From the NCBI GenBank assembly GCA_964017185.1, contig OZ024874.1, positions 22,220,777 to 22,284,776 on the forward strand: a stretch of 64,000 bases of DNA. The letters run 5' to 3'. The notes below the pieces were generated by a model. It saw only the letters and a program-made list of their open reading frames with translations, made no database searches and was not told the DNA's origin. The DNA is from Rugalucina vietnamica (lineage: Eukaryota; Mollusca; Bivalvia; Lucinida; Lucinidae). Shown piece after piece: positions 11,675 through 24,667 of the stretch (its first letter is position 1; each line of letters opens with the position of its first letter). The position numbers and the translations under genes were made by a program.

Positions 11675-12348
11675 AACTATCTAGTTGTCTAACAATTCTG
11701 AAGTATTTAAAACAACAGTTTGATGGGGCTTTTACTCCGTTTACCTGTTGATTGAAGATCAAAGAAACCGCAAAGTGCTATTGTTCTTTGATAATACCGC
11801 ATCTTCGGAAAAGCAGAATTGGTTCTATCTTCCTGAAGCTTCTTTAGAAAGGTAAATCATTATTCTAAATCGTTATTTCTAAGGATCCGAGAGAATCAGT
11901 CGAAACCAAATGGATTTGTACGTGTAACTCCTTAATGGCATTTGAGACAATCATGGTAATATAGTGATTCTACCAAGCGATTTGGGGGACTGGGCAGAAA
12001 GGTATTTTTTTCTTTCAGGGAACTGTGAACTACTAAGGTCCCATCCCCTGATAAGGCCGCAATAAAGTACTAGTAAAAAAAGAAATCAATAGCAAGCATC
12101 TAACTAAAATTATGCCATCGACAACGACTGAAGAAAAACTAAATGACATCATGAAATAGACAAACTGCAAATCGATTTCCCCAAATGGCATGTCTCTCAA
12201 CCAACTGAACCAAACTAGATATTTATCATGAATCTCGGATCCAAACTAGCCGAGATTCGAGTCTTGAATCGAAGAAAGAAACGGAAGCATAATAAAACAC
12301 TTTTGATTTTTGGATCAGTTTAAACGTACTCCTTACCGTTAACCTTCA

Positions 12349-14405
12349 ATCAAAGCACTGCCAAGATATTGCTCACAAAAACCAATTCAATCAAAGCACT
12401 GCCAAGATATTGCTCACAAAAACTAATTCGATCAAAGCGCTGCCCAAGATATTGCTCACAAAAACTAATTCAATCAAAGCACTGCCCAAGATATTGCTCA
12501 CAAAAACTAATTCAATCAAAGCACTGCCCAAGATATTGCTCACAAAAACTAATTCAATCAAAGCACTGCCCACGATATTGCTCACAAAAACTAATTCAAT
12601 CAAAGCACTGCCCAAGAAATTGCTCACAAAAGCTAATTCAGTCAGAGCACTGCCCAAGATATTGCTCACAAAAACTAATTCAATCAAACACTGCCAAAGA
12701 AATTGCTCACAAAAGCTAATTTCAGTCAAAGCACTGCCCAAGATATTGCTCATAAAAACTAATTCAATCAAGGCATGCCCAAGATATTGCTCACAAAATC
12801 TAATTCTCCCAAAGCACTGCCCAAGACATTGCTCACAAAAACTAATTCAGTCAACGCACTGCCCAAGATATTGCTCACAAAAACTAATTCAATCAAAGCA
12901 CTGCCCAAGATATTGCTCACAAAAACGAATTCAATCAAAACACTGCTCAAGATATTGCTCACAAAAACTAATTCAATCAAAGCACTGTCCAAGATATTGC
13001 TCAAAAAACTAATTCAATCAAAGCACTGCCCAAGATATTGCTCACAAAAACGAATTCAATCAAAACACTGCCCAAGATATTGCTCACAAAAACTAATTTA
13101 ATCAAAACACTGCCCAAAATATTGCTCACAAAAACTAATTCAATCAAAACACTGCCCAAGATATTGCTCACAATAAACTTATTCAATCAAAGCACTGCCC
13201 TAGATATTGCTAACAAAAACTAATTCAGTCAAAGCACTGCCCAAGATATTGCTCACAAAAACTAATTCAATCAAAGCACTGCCCAAGATATTGCTCACAA
13301 AAACTAATTCAATCAAAGCACTGCCCAAGATATTGCTCACAAAAACTAATTCAATCAAAGCACTGCCCAAGATATTGCTCACAAAAACTAATTCAGTCAA
13401 AGCACTGCCCAAGATATTGCTCACAAAAACTAGTTTAATCAAATCACTGCCCTAGATATTGCTCTTAAAAACTAATTCAGTCAAAGCACTGCCCAAGATA
13501 TTGCTCACAAAAACTTATTCAATCCAAGCACTGCCCAAGATATTGCTCACATAAACTAGTTTAATCAAAGCACTGCCCAAGATATTGCTCACAAAAACTA
13601 ATTCAATCAAAGCACTGCCCAAGAAATTGCTCACAAAAGCTAATTCAGTCAGAGCACTGCCCAGGATATTGCTCAAACCACTGCCCAAGATATTGCTCAC
13701 AAAAACTAATGTAATCAAAGCACTGCCCAAGATTTTGCTCACAAAAACTAATGTAATCAAAACACTGCCCAAGATTTTGCTCACAAAAACTAATGTAATC
13801 AAAACACTGCCCAAGATTTTGCTCACAAAAACTAATGTAATCAAAGCACTGCCCAAGATTTTGCTCACAAAAACTAATGTAATCAAAACACTGCCCAAGA
13901 TTTTGCTCACAAAAACTAATGTAATCAAAACACTGCCCAAGATTTTGCTCACAAAAACTAATGTAATCAAAGCACTGCCCAAGATTTTGCTCACAAAAAC
14001 TAATGTAATCAAAACAATGCCCAAGATTTTGCTCACAAAAACTAATGTTATCAAAGCACTGCCCAAGATTTTGCTCACAAAAACTAATGTAATCAAAACA
14101 CTGCCCAAGATTTTGCTCCCAAAAACTAATGTAGTCAAAACACTGCCCAAGATTTTGCTCCCAAAAACTAATTCAATCAAAACACTGCCCAAGATATTGC
14201 TCACAAAAACTAATGTAATCAAAACACTGCCCAAGATATTGCTTACAAAAACTAATGTAATCAAAGCACTGCCCAAGATTTTGCTCACAAAAACTAATGT
14301 AATCAAAACACTGCCCAAGATATTGCTCACAAAAACTAATGTAATCAAAGCACTGCCCAAGATATTGCTCACAAAACCTAATTCACTCAAAGCACTGCCC
14401 AAGAA
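12349..14405. repeat. 42-bp minisatellite, about 49 units, in NOTUM intron 1
   Basis: The unit is AAGATATTGCTCACAAAAAC, TAATTCAATCAAAGCACTGC, CC. Two subtypes are segregated: TTCAATCAAAGC with GATATTGC (to about 13670) and TGTAATCAAAACA with GATTTTGC (13690-14360). Because 42 is a multiple of 3 and the unit lacks stops in several frames, long repetitive ORFs appear on both strands. They are not credible genes. Confidence 0.95.
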
Positions 14406-14588
14406 TCTAATTCGACAAAATTCTGTCTTGATCGTTCCCAAAGAGGTACATATGTCCACACTGGCTTAAACTGAATACTACAAGTGTCGTGAATGGAATT
14501 TATTTTCTCGCGACAAAAATGCATGAAGTGGGGTTACTCGTGAGTAGGGTTCATATCCTTATTTGTTACGTTATGATAATTCATTTGT

Positions 14589-14792
14589 GAGCCGCCGCAT
14601 GGAAAAACCAACAATCTGCATAGGCGAAAACAAAGGCGCAGCTCAGCCTTTATTTTCGCTACACGGATAGTACAATTCCTCTGGTTTCTAAATCCAAAAT
14701 TTCCAGCCTCTTACCGTCTTCTGTGACTTACAGCTTGGTTTGCGTCGGACCTGGTCGGAACCAAAATTGTTGGTTTTCTCACGCACAGGCTC
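14589..14792 (+). mobile_element. Family B foldback MITE, copy B3
   Basis: Terminal repeats and body are clear. The hairpin is collapsed to GGCGCAGCTCAGCC. Confidence 0.75.
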
Positions 14793-15595
14793 TTGTATAA
14801 TTCAATTATGACAACCAAGTTGTGAAAACTATGTCGGTTATGACATAAATCCGCGAGATGCCTTTGCAACATATTACAAATGTAACAGCTTATAATTACT
14901 AACGTCACTCAAACTCCTTTCAAGTTGGCGTTAAGTCGTTTGAAATTACGGAGATGAGTAAGTATTTTAAATATCAAAGTGATAACAAAGCGTGCAATTC
15001 TTTCGTCGAAATCAGAAGGAAATTGCTCTAAAAGACAGGACAATGAATCTACAATGCTACAATGCAACTACATGGGCCTCATCTTGATTGAACAGGTGAT
15101 GCAGCTAAGCTCCTGGAGTATGGACTTGTCCATTAAGACTTGAGATGGTATGGTATGGTAGCTATACACACATAGTTTACTGGAGAGAAACACTTGATAG
15201 CTAATAGGAGCAAAACATTTGATCGCGTTACAATTTATAATAATGTCATCTTGTGGCCATAGACTGGTGGAATCGACGAGTGGCTGTTTATGTGCGCCTG
15301 GTCCAGGCCATGTATGAGGATATGAGCAGGCAGACAAGAGTGAGTAGTAGATACATTTGGGAGTTTGGCGTCAAAGCGAGGGTTTAATGGGGTACTTTCC
15401 GTAGCTTGTTACTGTGCTAAAGACCCTGTCCAAGGGATTTCACACAGACTATAATATTTTTGGTAAAACCATAAAAGCATATTTTAGGCATTTTATCATC
15501 AATCGTTTGTCACTATGAAATGATCTGGACAATTAATAATAGCGCAAACAAATATTCTTGAAACAATGCGTTCCGTGTATGAAAAGAAACATTAA

Positions 15596-15812
15596 TCCAT
15601 TTGAGACGAATGTAATGGACTTGTTCCTAATCATAACTTGGATAAGGCTTCTTTCATTTTAGGTGCATCATTAGTGCTTTCCAATGTTAAAATTTCATTT
15701 TTACGATGAAATCAGATGTGGTGCCACTTTTTGCGGGGTCACATCTTGGCTACATGTATATTGTGTGTGTCCGGCATGTCTCACAAAAGGGACACCAGGC
15801 TTAAATGAGTTG
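15596..15812 (+). mobile_element. Family C repeat, copy C5, decayed
   Basis: It aligns over its length with the copies at 48160 and 59880 (GGACTTG, ATTTCATTTT, GATGAAAT, GGGACACCAGGCTTAAATG), but the core palindrome is eroded. Confidence 0.5.
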
Positions 15813-16471
15813 AAAGCCGCGAACAGACTCACAAAAGGCTTAAGAAATATATGGCGTTAAAAGGTTAAGAAAGTGTTTTCATGGATATACTTCAAACGTC
15901 AGTTTTACTTTTATGGTCTATTTAGACAAAATTATGACGTAGTAATTATATGGTGAATTGAAAAGCCCTTTTATCTATTAAGCTAACACTTAATAATTTA
16001 AAAACATGTACACTGACTGAAGCCATGCGACGAAGATTCAAACAAAGAAAAATGGACCAGCTTCCCGGACCAGCTTGCACACTCGCGCAGTCTAATAAGT
16101 GTTTATTTATTCTGCAGACCATAGTGGTTTGGCATCACATTTGCCTATCTAAAACACGCCAAGACTCTTGATAGCAATTTTATGCCGGTGCATGCAGAAA
16201 CACAAAACGCAGACTTTCATAGTACACACTCGTTTTGAAAGAAGAAAAAAAGTTGAAAACTTTTATTTCAACTTTATTTAATTGCACCAAGTGGCTTGAT
16301 GAAATCTTAAACGTTTTCTACAAATTATGCCAAATATTTAATTCTTTTAATTAAGCATTCAACCTTTGCCAGCATTTTTGAAGGCGAACTACAATTAAAG
16401 CAAAAATATCACTTTATTTTCCCATTTATCTTACAGGTAAGTTCAATACGCTGGTTCATTCATAAAAATAT

Positions 16472-16691
16472 GAGATACCTCATGGGAAAACCAACAATCT
16501 GTCTAGGCGAAAACTAAGGCGCAGATCAGCTTCGCGGTTACCGCCTTTGTTTTCGCTATTCGGATAGTACAATTCCTCCTCTACTTAACTCCAAAATTTC
16601 AAGCTTCTAGCTCTTTTCTGTGACTGTACAGCCTGGTTTGTGTCAGACCTGGTCGAAAACCACATTGTTGGTTTTTACATGAGGCGGCTCA
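16472..16691 (+). mobile_element. Family B foldback MITE, copy B4
   Basis: Terminal repeats and body are intact. The hairpin is partly deleted after the GCTTCGCGGTTACCGC tip. Confidence 0.78.
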
Positions 16692-16862
16692 TATGTTTCT
16701 CACGATATAGTATTTAAGAATTTAATCAGTATTAAAGCACTCTAAATTTAACTTAAGAGTGCTCCTAAGCAATATTACTTTGATCAAACAGGTGTTTGCT
16801 TCTGTGAATTAAAGTTTTTAATGATTGTCTTGAAATTTTGTTTATGTTACTTAAACATCATT

Positions 16863-16864
16863 TC

Positions 16865-16896
<32 letters not shown>

Positions 16897-16903
16897 CTTC
16901 TTC
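16863..16903. repeat. (CTT)n microsatellite
   Basis: About 13 units, followed about 50 bp on by a run of 13 G. Confidence 0.95.
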
Positions 16904-17835
16904 AAATTGCGACCGCTATAAGATGGTCGGGTGAGGGGGCGAGAAGGTGGGGGGGGGGGGGGCTATTATTCTGTGCATGACATTCCTAACAGATTTTACC
17001 CTACTGTGGAAACCAACATAAGACACTAACCAAAGACTATTTAAAAGCATAATCAGTTGATTTGATCGAGAAAAAATAACATGTAAAGTCAATATAAAGG
17101 ATTGCGTTTCTTTCGTGTTTGAGTATATGCATATTGTTCTGATAGTTTTCGCCCCCGTTATCTATGGGGTCAACCGCGAAGAATTCAACCAGAAGTCTGA
17201 ACTGTGTGTGCTGTAATTGATTTTACGGATATCTTGAATCTTTAATAATGACAAATGTATTTTATAATAATTTTACTAATTTTTAATTGGGTGGATACCG
17301 TGTTTATGGCTAATCTAACATGAGAAAATAAAGATTTTAAAAGAGAGATGTGTATCTTGAATAACATTCATTTAATTCTACTGAAATGGAAAATATCTCA
17401 TGATTAGCACGAATGTTTGGGTGTGGAACTTTCATTAATCAGACAAATTAGGTTGTTAGAAATAACTTGCGTTTTTATCATCTTTAAGAAATTAGACTCG
17501 ATTTATGATTTAAGATTCCATGTTAAAACTTGGTACTACTTTTTATATGGGTAGATAGTGATCATAAATGTAACAATTTTGATTTATGCTCTGTCGCGAG
17601 GAAAATCTGCCTCATACAGGCTTCTGGGAAGTTCAATCCAAGACCAATCGATTCAAAGCCACCAATGATGGCTCACCTATTGGAATTTTAAATGAAACAT
17701 CATTTAGACTAACTAGGAAGGCCCTGGACAATCTGCGTTGCAGCCTGATAAGCAACTTTGTCGCCATAGTTTATTTGGTAATGAGACGTCGCTTTTATAT
17801 TGAACCGGATGACCCTTTAGGTCGACCTCTATCAA

Positions 17836-18097
17836 CATTACAGAAACATGCCCATGCAATATACAGAGATTTTTAAAGTTGTAAAAAATGAAAATTTTCA
17901 TTACATTTTTTTTCTTTCTTTCTTTCTTATTTTTGCTCAAAACATAGATTGTGAGCCGAGGCGGTTCTAACGAGTACCCACTATCTATGTTTCTGAGCAA
18001 AAATAAGAAAAATAGGTATACCCCTTCAAACCCCAGTTTTGCTATATAAAATTGGGGTTCAAGGGGATATACATTACACGGACAAGCTATCGTAATG
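17836..18097 (+). mobile_element. Family A MITE, copy A3, one hairpin arm shortened
   Basis: The left arm jumps from GATTGTG to GAGGCGG and the right arm is intact. A (TTTC)n expansion sits before CTTATTTTTGCTC. Confidence 0.8.
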
Positions 18098-18194
18098 AAG
18101 ATACCATTAAAAGTAAAGCTTAAAAAATGATATTTCATACAAAGTAAAGTGATAATTAGTGCACACAGAAACATTATAAAGCAGGCGAAGAATA

Positions 18195-19425
18195 CGGACT
18201 CCGTCCAATTCAGCTCGTTTTCGGTTCAACTGGTACATTTATTCGGTTGTTCCTTTGTCAGTTCGGTGGGTCCTTTGTCATTTCCGTGGGTCCTTTTTCA
18301 ATTCGGTGGGTTCTTCTTCAATTCGACAGGCCCTTCTTCAATGTGGCAGAATTTTCTTGAATTCGGCGAGTTCTTCAACTCGGTGGGTTCTTCTTCAATT
18401 TTGTGGGTACTTCTTCAATATCGGCGGATTCTTCTTCAATTCGGTGCATCGCTCTTCAATTCCGTGGATTCTTCCTCATTTTGGCGGGTCGGTGGGTGCT
18501 TCTTAATTTCGTCGCGTTCTTCTTCAGTTCAGTGGGTCCTTCAATTCGGCGGATTCTTCTTCAATTCGGCAAATCCTTTCATTCGGCGGATACTTCTTCA
18601 ATTTGGCGGGTCCTTCTTAATTTCGGCAGGGCCTTCTTCAATTCGGCGGATTCTTCTTCAATTCAATTCAATTCAATTCTTCAATGCGCGCAGCCCTTCC
18701 TGAAGTCGGCAGATTCTTCTTCAATTCGGCGGATTCTTCTTCAATCCGGTGGGTCCTTCTTCAATTCGGTGGATGTTTGTTCAGTTTGGGGGATCGGTGG
18801 TTCTTCTTAACTTCGGCGCGTTCTTCTTCAATTCGGCGGGTCCTTCAATTCGGCGGATTCTTCTTCAATTCGGCAAGTCCTTTCATTCGGACTATACTAC
18901 TTCAATTCGGCGAATTCTTCTACAATTCGGCGGCGGCACTTCTTCAGTTCGGCGGGTCCTGTTTCAATTCGGCGGATTCTTCCTCTCTCGGCTGATTATT
19001 CTTCAATTTGGCCGGTCCTTCTTCATTTCCGCGAGTTCTTCTTCAATTCGGCGGGTACTTCATCAATTCGGTGGATACTTTTTAAGTTCGGCGAGTTTTT
19101 CTTAAATTCGGCGGGTCCGTCTTAATTTCAGCGGGTCCTTCTTCTTTTCTTCAGTTCTATGAATTCTTCAATGCGCGCAGCCCTTCCTGAAGTCGGCAGA
19201 TTCTTCTTCAATTCGGTGGGTTGTTCTTCATTTCTGCGGGTCCTTCTTCAATTCTGATTTGGCGGATCCATCATCAATGCAGTGGGTCCTTCTGCAATGC
19301 GGCGGGGTTTTCCCCATTTTGGCGGACTTTTCATCAAATCGGTGGACCGTACATCAACTCGGCGGACCCTTTACAATTCGCCGCGTCCTTCTTCAATGCG
19401 GCGGGCCCCTCTTCCAGTCGGTCTT
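18195..19425. repeat. 20-bp minisatellite (TTCTTCTTCAATTCGGCGGA), decayed
   Basis: About 60 imperfect units lie in NOTUM intron 1. The segment AATGCGCGCAGCCCTTCCTG recurs exactly at 18682 and about 19170, which marks a duplication of about 490 bp inside the array. Confidence 0.92.
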
Positions 19426-19960
19426 CTAGTGATATTTGTTGTATTCGGCTGTTTGTTTTATGGAATCAAACCTTGAAAATTCTGCATGGTCACTCCTTGA
19501 CGTCTGTCTCCTGGCCAATTCGTCCCATAAGTCAACACAACCCCTATCATTAGGAGTGGCGCCTGGTCAATACGTCAGTATTTATTCTGTCTGGGAAAAT
19601 CCAGGAGGGATCTTTATTTATTTTAACATTATGTTTGGCAAAAAGGCGAAGAATTTCATGTAAACATTGGCCAAAACAACTTGCATTGGACCTTAATAAT
19701 TATTATGTTATTATTTTCAATTCGGTTTGGTAGACAAAACTTATGTTTAAAAGGCGGCTAGTATTAAAGGAGGATAATCAGAGATCAAAGAATACCGACA
19801 ATGATTTAAAAGTTCAATGACACTTAAACCGATTAAAACGATACTGTTATTAGAATAATATAGTTCTAATAGCAGCCATTTAAGATAACTCATGCGTCTG
19901 TCGCCATGTATTACGGACCCAGGTTCTGGTGAAAAAGGAAAGCGCTGGCTTAACAGATTT

Positions 19961-20196
19961 GAGCCTGTGCGTGAGAAAACCAACAATTTGGAGTTCTGAC
20001 CAGGTCCGACACAAACCGGTCTGTACACTCACAGAAAATGGTTAGAGGCTAGAAATTTTGGATTTAGAAAGTAGAGGAATTGTACTATCCGTGTAGCGAA
20101 AACAAAGGCGCTGATCAGCTTCGCAGTTACTGCGAAGCTGATCTGCGCCTTTGTTTTCGCCTATGCAGATTGTTGGTTTTCCCATGCACCGGCTCA
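19961..20196 (-). mobile_element. Family B foldback MITE, copy B5, complete, reversed
   Basis: It has a full hairpin with stem GATCAGCTTCGCAG and perfect inverse. It lies inside NOTUM intron 1. Confidence 0.82.
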
Positions 20197-20621
20197 TTTA
20201 TAAACAGATTACTTTGTGAGCCTGGTCATAGGAGAAAATATATTTTTGGTATTTTTAGCAGAAAAGACTGGATTGTCGCATAATTACCAGATGCATATGG
20301 TCATAGTCTTAATGATTCTTCTGTAACAATGCTTTATACTAAGCTGCTGAAAAAAAAAACGAGGATACGGTCATCTTTGATATGCACTGTTGTTCTTAGT
20401 TTCATTCAGGGTTCTGCTTATAAACATATTATTATACAACAAATCATTTAATAGTCCCAATTTAACGCTTGCGACGTTTTAGGTTCTTGCTTTCTTAACA
20501 AGATTAATTCGCCGTAAAGGAGATTTGAATTAAGCAAATTTGACTGCTTCCCTGCACACATAATTGTATCAATCTACTGTAAGAGTACAGTTGTTGCCGC
20601 AAAGTCTCAAATAGCTATATA

Positions 20622-20900
20622 CTTTACGAAAACATGCCCATATGATATACAGTAATTTTTTTCAGGTCAAAAATCGATAATTTTCAGAGGAAAGTCTTTG
20701 ATATTTTTCTTATTTTTGCTCAAAACATAGATTTTGGGTACACGTTAGAACCGCCTCGCCGAGGCGGTTCTAACGAGTACCCACAATCTATGTTTTGAAG
20801 CAAAAATAAGAAAAATAGGTCTACCCCTGCATACCCCAGTTTTGCTATATAAAAGTGGGGTTTGAGGGGGTATACTTTACACGGACATGTTTTCATGATG
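20622..20900 (+). mobile_element. Family A MITE, copy A4, complete
   Basis: Both termini, the perfect GAACCGCCTC hairpin and the second hairpin are present. It is flanked by TATA on both sides, a possible short target duplication. Confidence 0.85.
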
Positions 20901-21291
20901 TATACAAGCTACGAGGAATATTATCCTAACGCAGCCCAATCATGAGGTACAAATTCCATCTTAAACATCAATAAACAGAACATTAAAGTAGCTTCGTGTG
21001 AGTAGAATCGAGCGACCAGCTCTTTTCCGGAAGGTTGCCAGTCTTTTGTCTTGGGTTCTTCATTTCACTCTATAACTCGGTGCTCAGAAACTTAGGGTCT
21101 TACGGGACACCGTCATGAACAATACGTTTCAAACAATTCAAACGAAATATGCAATTGAGGTAATCACTGAAAGCAAATACAACGGCTCCAAAGATCCACT
21201 GCCGTAAAAAAAACTGGGTCAAAGAACATTTTAGCAGAGAAAAAAAAAGACTCATATCCCTTGAGGGAAGCAGCAGACTTTGTAATGCTAG

Positions 21292-22229
21292 TCCTCAATT
21301 GGATTAATTCATAAGGATGCGGACTGTCCTATTACATGTCACCATTGGGTTAATCAATTAGAATGCGGACTGTCCTATTACATGCCGCCATTGTGTTAAT
21401 CTTTGAGGACGCGGACTGTCCTATTACACATGTCACCATTGGGTCAATCAATCATTGAAGGGTACGGACTGTCCTATTACATGTCGCCATTACTGTCCTA
21501 TTACATGTTGCAATTGGGTTAATCAATAAGGGAAGGGACTGTCCTATTACATGTCGCAATTGGGTTAAACAATGAGGATGCGGGCTGTCTTATTACATGT
21601 CGCAATTGGGTTAATCAATAAGGGTACGGACTGCCTTATTACATGTCGCAATTGGATTAATGAATAAGGGTATCACAATTGTATATCGCAACTGGGTTAA
21701 ACAAAAAGGGAACGGACTGTCCTATTACATGTCGCCATTGGGTTGATTAATATGGGTACGGACAGTCCGATTAGGCTTAATCAATGAGGATGCAGACTGT
21801 CCAATTACATGTCGCAATTGGGTTAATATATAAGGATGCGGACTCAACCCAATTGCGACATGTAATAGGACAGTGATTGTCCTATTACATGTCGCAATTG
21901 GGTTAATCAATGAGGATGCGGGATGTCCTATTACATGCCGCAATTGTGTTAATGTATAAGGATGCGGACTGTCCTATTGCACATTTTCGCAATTGGGTTA
22001 ATCAATAAAGATGCAGACTGTTCTATTACATGCTGCAACTGGGTTTATCAATAAGGATGCGGAGTGTCCTATTACATGTGTTACATGCCGCGATTATGTT
22101 AATCAATAAGGATGCGAACTGTCCTAGTACATGCCGCTATTAGGTTAATCAATAAGGATACGGACTGTCCTATTACATGCCGCGATAAGGTTAACCAATA
22201 AGGATGCGGACTGTCCTATTACATACAAG
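21292..22229. repeat. 46-bp minisatellite with one inverted unit
   Basis: The unit is GGACTGTCCTATTACATGTC, GCAATTGGGTTAATCAATAA, GGATGC, about 20 imperfect copies in NOTUM intron 1. One unit is inverted against its neighbour, forming perfect 27-bp arms at 21846-21872 and 21878-21904 with a 5-nt loop. Confidence 0.92.
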
Positions 22230-22262
22230 TTGAAAAGTGAAACGTTCCGTGATGACATGTTA

Positions 22263-22293
22263 GAAGAAGAACAACAACAACAAAACAACAGAT

Positions 22294-22341
<48 letters not shown>

Positions 22342-22361
22342 GTGATGATGATGATGATGAT
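22263..22361. repeat. (GAT)n microsatellite
   Basis: About 25 GAT units with an ACAACAACA start, just after the 46-bp array. Confidence 0.95.
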
Positions 22362-22653
22362 GATGTTTCCTGTCATATTTAGATCAGGCGTCAGAGCGTC
22401 TGCCTCGAGAGCGACAGGTCACAGTTTCGAACCTTGGACGTACAATTTCAACGGTGTTAATAAAATGACATGAGTTGATAAATGCCAAACAAGTAAAGCA
22501 CATATTCAGTTTACGTGATGGGTTTGAAAGAGGTACCATGGGAATTTTGTCTTTCATTTCGGGACAGTTTGTATGAATGGCTTAATTTCAGATCACTGAT
22601 AAGTATTCTGGAAGTGGAAACTCCGCCCAGTGACAGTCATGATCGAAAATATT

Positions 22654-22924
22654 CATTACGAAAACTTGCCCATATAATAGATAATTTTTGAGCTTTAAAA
22701 ATTGAAAATTTTTAGCTAATAATTTTTATGTTTTTCTTATTTTTGCTCAAAACATAGATTGTGGGTACACGTTTGAACCGCCTCACCGAGGCGGAGGCGG
22801 TTCTATTCTAACGAGTACCCACAATCTTTGTTTTGGAGCAAAAATAAGAAAAATATGTATACTCCTGCGTACCCCAGATTAGGGTTCAAGGGGGTATATA
22901 TTACACGGACACGTTTTCCTGATG
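22654..22924 (+). mobile_element. Family A MITE, copy A5, complete
   Basis: The hairpin tip is altered by short duplications (GAGGCGGAGGCGG and TTCTATTCTA). It ends 36 bp downstream of the NOTUM exon 1 donor, inside intron 1. Confidence 0.8.
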
Positions 22925-22960
22925 TTTTGTCTAGTACGTAAATATGCAAATAAGTCTTAC

Positions 22961-23220
22961 CCAGCCGGTGAGCCGTCGTTGCACGTGATGCTGCTGTTAC
23001 TCAGGAATTTCCTCCTTAACTTGGGCACCTCGCGCACACCGCAGTCATGAGAGCTTTGAGCAATGGCCTTTAAATCTCTGATAAGACTGTCAGTGTGTCC
23101 CAGACTTTCCAGCTTGTTAAAATCAAGACTGATATCGTTATGGCTTCTTCTATCGTGCAAAGACATGGAACTAACATACGATAAAACATATATCCATGGC
23201 AAAAACTGCCAAAACGTCAT
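22961..23220 (-). CDS. NOTUM: NOTUM exon 1 (signal peptide and N-terminus of palmitoleoyl-protein carboxylesterase)
   Basis: NOTUM is a secreted esterase that removes palmitoleate from Wnt proteins and so limits Wnt signalling outside the cell. The exon encodes 86 codons plus 2 nt. It starts at ATG 23220, with A at -3 and an in-frame TGA 12 nt upstream. The N-terminus (MTFWQFLPWIYVLSYVSS) looks like a signal peptide. It ends with KFLSNSSITCNDGSPAG, which matches the start of the conserved NOTUM domain. The donor is GTAAGA at 22960 (phase 2), and exon 2 starts with the one base needed. The catalytic Ser, Asp and His lie in later exons not seen here. The family call rests on recognised motifs carried across three exons in the right order and phase. 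Confidence 0.92.
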
Positions 23221-24197
23221 TTTCACATGTGGTCAAGAAACTGTTCCGTAAGTCATTGTTAGATTGTTTATTCTCACATTCTTATCCGTAACACGATTTC
23301 AAACATGCCCAGTTTAAATTTGAATCGCACATATTGGTCGACGTTCTAGCAAGTTATAATTTTACTAATTCATTTTTAATGTAAGAATTAATGATTCTCC
23401 AAAATGACCGCACCAAGAAAATCGAGGGCAGTCTTTTCTATATTCTTTGATGCTAATATATCCCCTTATAATCACGGATCAGACGAAGTATTATTATAAA
23501 TTCAAACAAATAATAATAAGGTAAAAATACAAAAGATCACAAATGATGACGAATCGAATTTTTCTTATTTATTTGTAACACATTTTCCTTATATATAAAC
23601 TACGGGCACTCTTTGGTCACTTTATGCGCTTTTTATGTCGTATATATCAAAGAGAAATATAGTATTTTATTCCGCACAATTTGTATTCACTCATTCATTT
23701 ATGTTACCTGAAAGAACTTAAAAGCAAAGGTAATCCCGCCTCTTCCTTTTAGCGTCCAAGTTGCGTTAAAATTCTCACGACTTTGATTGGCCCCGGCACT
23801 CACGCAAAACACTATTATAGTAAATAGTCCACTACTACAACTACTACAAACCGGGACTACGATAACCTTAAGTTAGCTCTGATCGAAAGTGCCTTATCCA
23901 CCACCAACCACCAGGGTCTTAGCTGTTTTGTGTGTTTTCTATCCGATATTGGATACGTGCGCTGCACTGCACAAAATACCGGGTGCGCAAAGCAGTGCAT
24001 TGACGGTCCACTTCATTAAAAAAAAGTATATACAATAACAAAACTGAATGCTTAAAACTGCCAGATCCTCGCCAGTCAGTATCTACATGCTGGATTATGC
24101 ATTTCATGGTTGGCAGAATTCGCAAAAAGGTTTTCAGGAAACGCGTCACATGATGAGCCACATCACGAGATATGTATTTTCATTTTAATACATGTAT
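23221..24197. other. Region upstream of NOTUM exon 1
   Basis: It should hold the NOTUM 5' UTR and promoter on the minus strand. No clear TATA box or upstream exon could be assigned. Very AT-rich around 23340-23700. Confidence 0.4.
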
Positions 24198-24352
24198 ACG
24201 GCGCAGTTTGTTTCCATTTTCCTTTTCAAATAGTATCATCCCTCTTCTCCTCAAATCCGAAATTTCAAGCCCCTACTCTTGCTCCGCGACTGTACAGACC
24301 GGTATGTGTCGAAAACACGAAAAACCGGGTTTTTCGCGTCTTGCCTCATGCT
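24198..24352 (+). mobile_element. Family B foldback MITE, copy B6, 5' truncated
   Basis: Only the body (AATAGTATCATCCCTC, TTTCAAGC) and the right end remain. Confidence 0.65.
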
Positions 24353-24667
24353 AATCTCTGATCCTACTGTCTTCAAAGGCGGTTTTACCTGTGCAATTAT
24401 TGACTTCAAAGATAGCATCTTTGCACTACACACGGAGTACAAGCTAAATCAATCTCCTTCAAGTTAGTATACCAAATTTCATCAAAGTATTTAACAGGTA
24501 GTTGTTTTTATTTTCACTAACATTACGCGCCCGTCGCTGTGCTCATGAAATCACCGATGACAAAATATTATGCTTACAAACTTACTTATATGCAAGAGTG
24601 TGCGAGTCAAAGACAATAATTTGGAAATACATGATTTAATAGACAAGAAATTGTCATAATTTTATAC

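Larger units (their letters stand above)
14793..17835. other. NOTUM intron 1 between repeats
   Basis: Apart from the family B and C copies and microsatellites listed, nothing is recognised. Confidence 0.5.

Noticed and set aside
12349..14405. CRISPR-like regular repeats
   Set aside because: Units abut without unique spacers and the DNA is eukaryotic.
13515..14469. Overlapping ORFs of about 300 codons on both strands
   Set aside because: They follow from a 42-bp unit (14 codons) without stops and are pure repeat translation.
17713..18174. Minus-strand ORF of 153 codons
   Set aside because: It runs through MITE A3, and similar peptides occur in most family A copies on either strand.
18149..19105. 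Ser/Phe-rich ORFs of 100-180 codons in three frames
   Set aside because: They are translations of the 20-bp minisatellite; frames rotate because 20 is not a multiple of 3.
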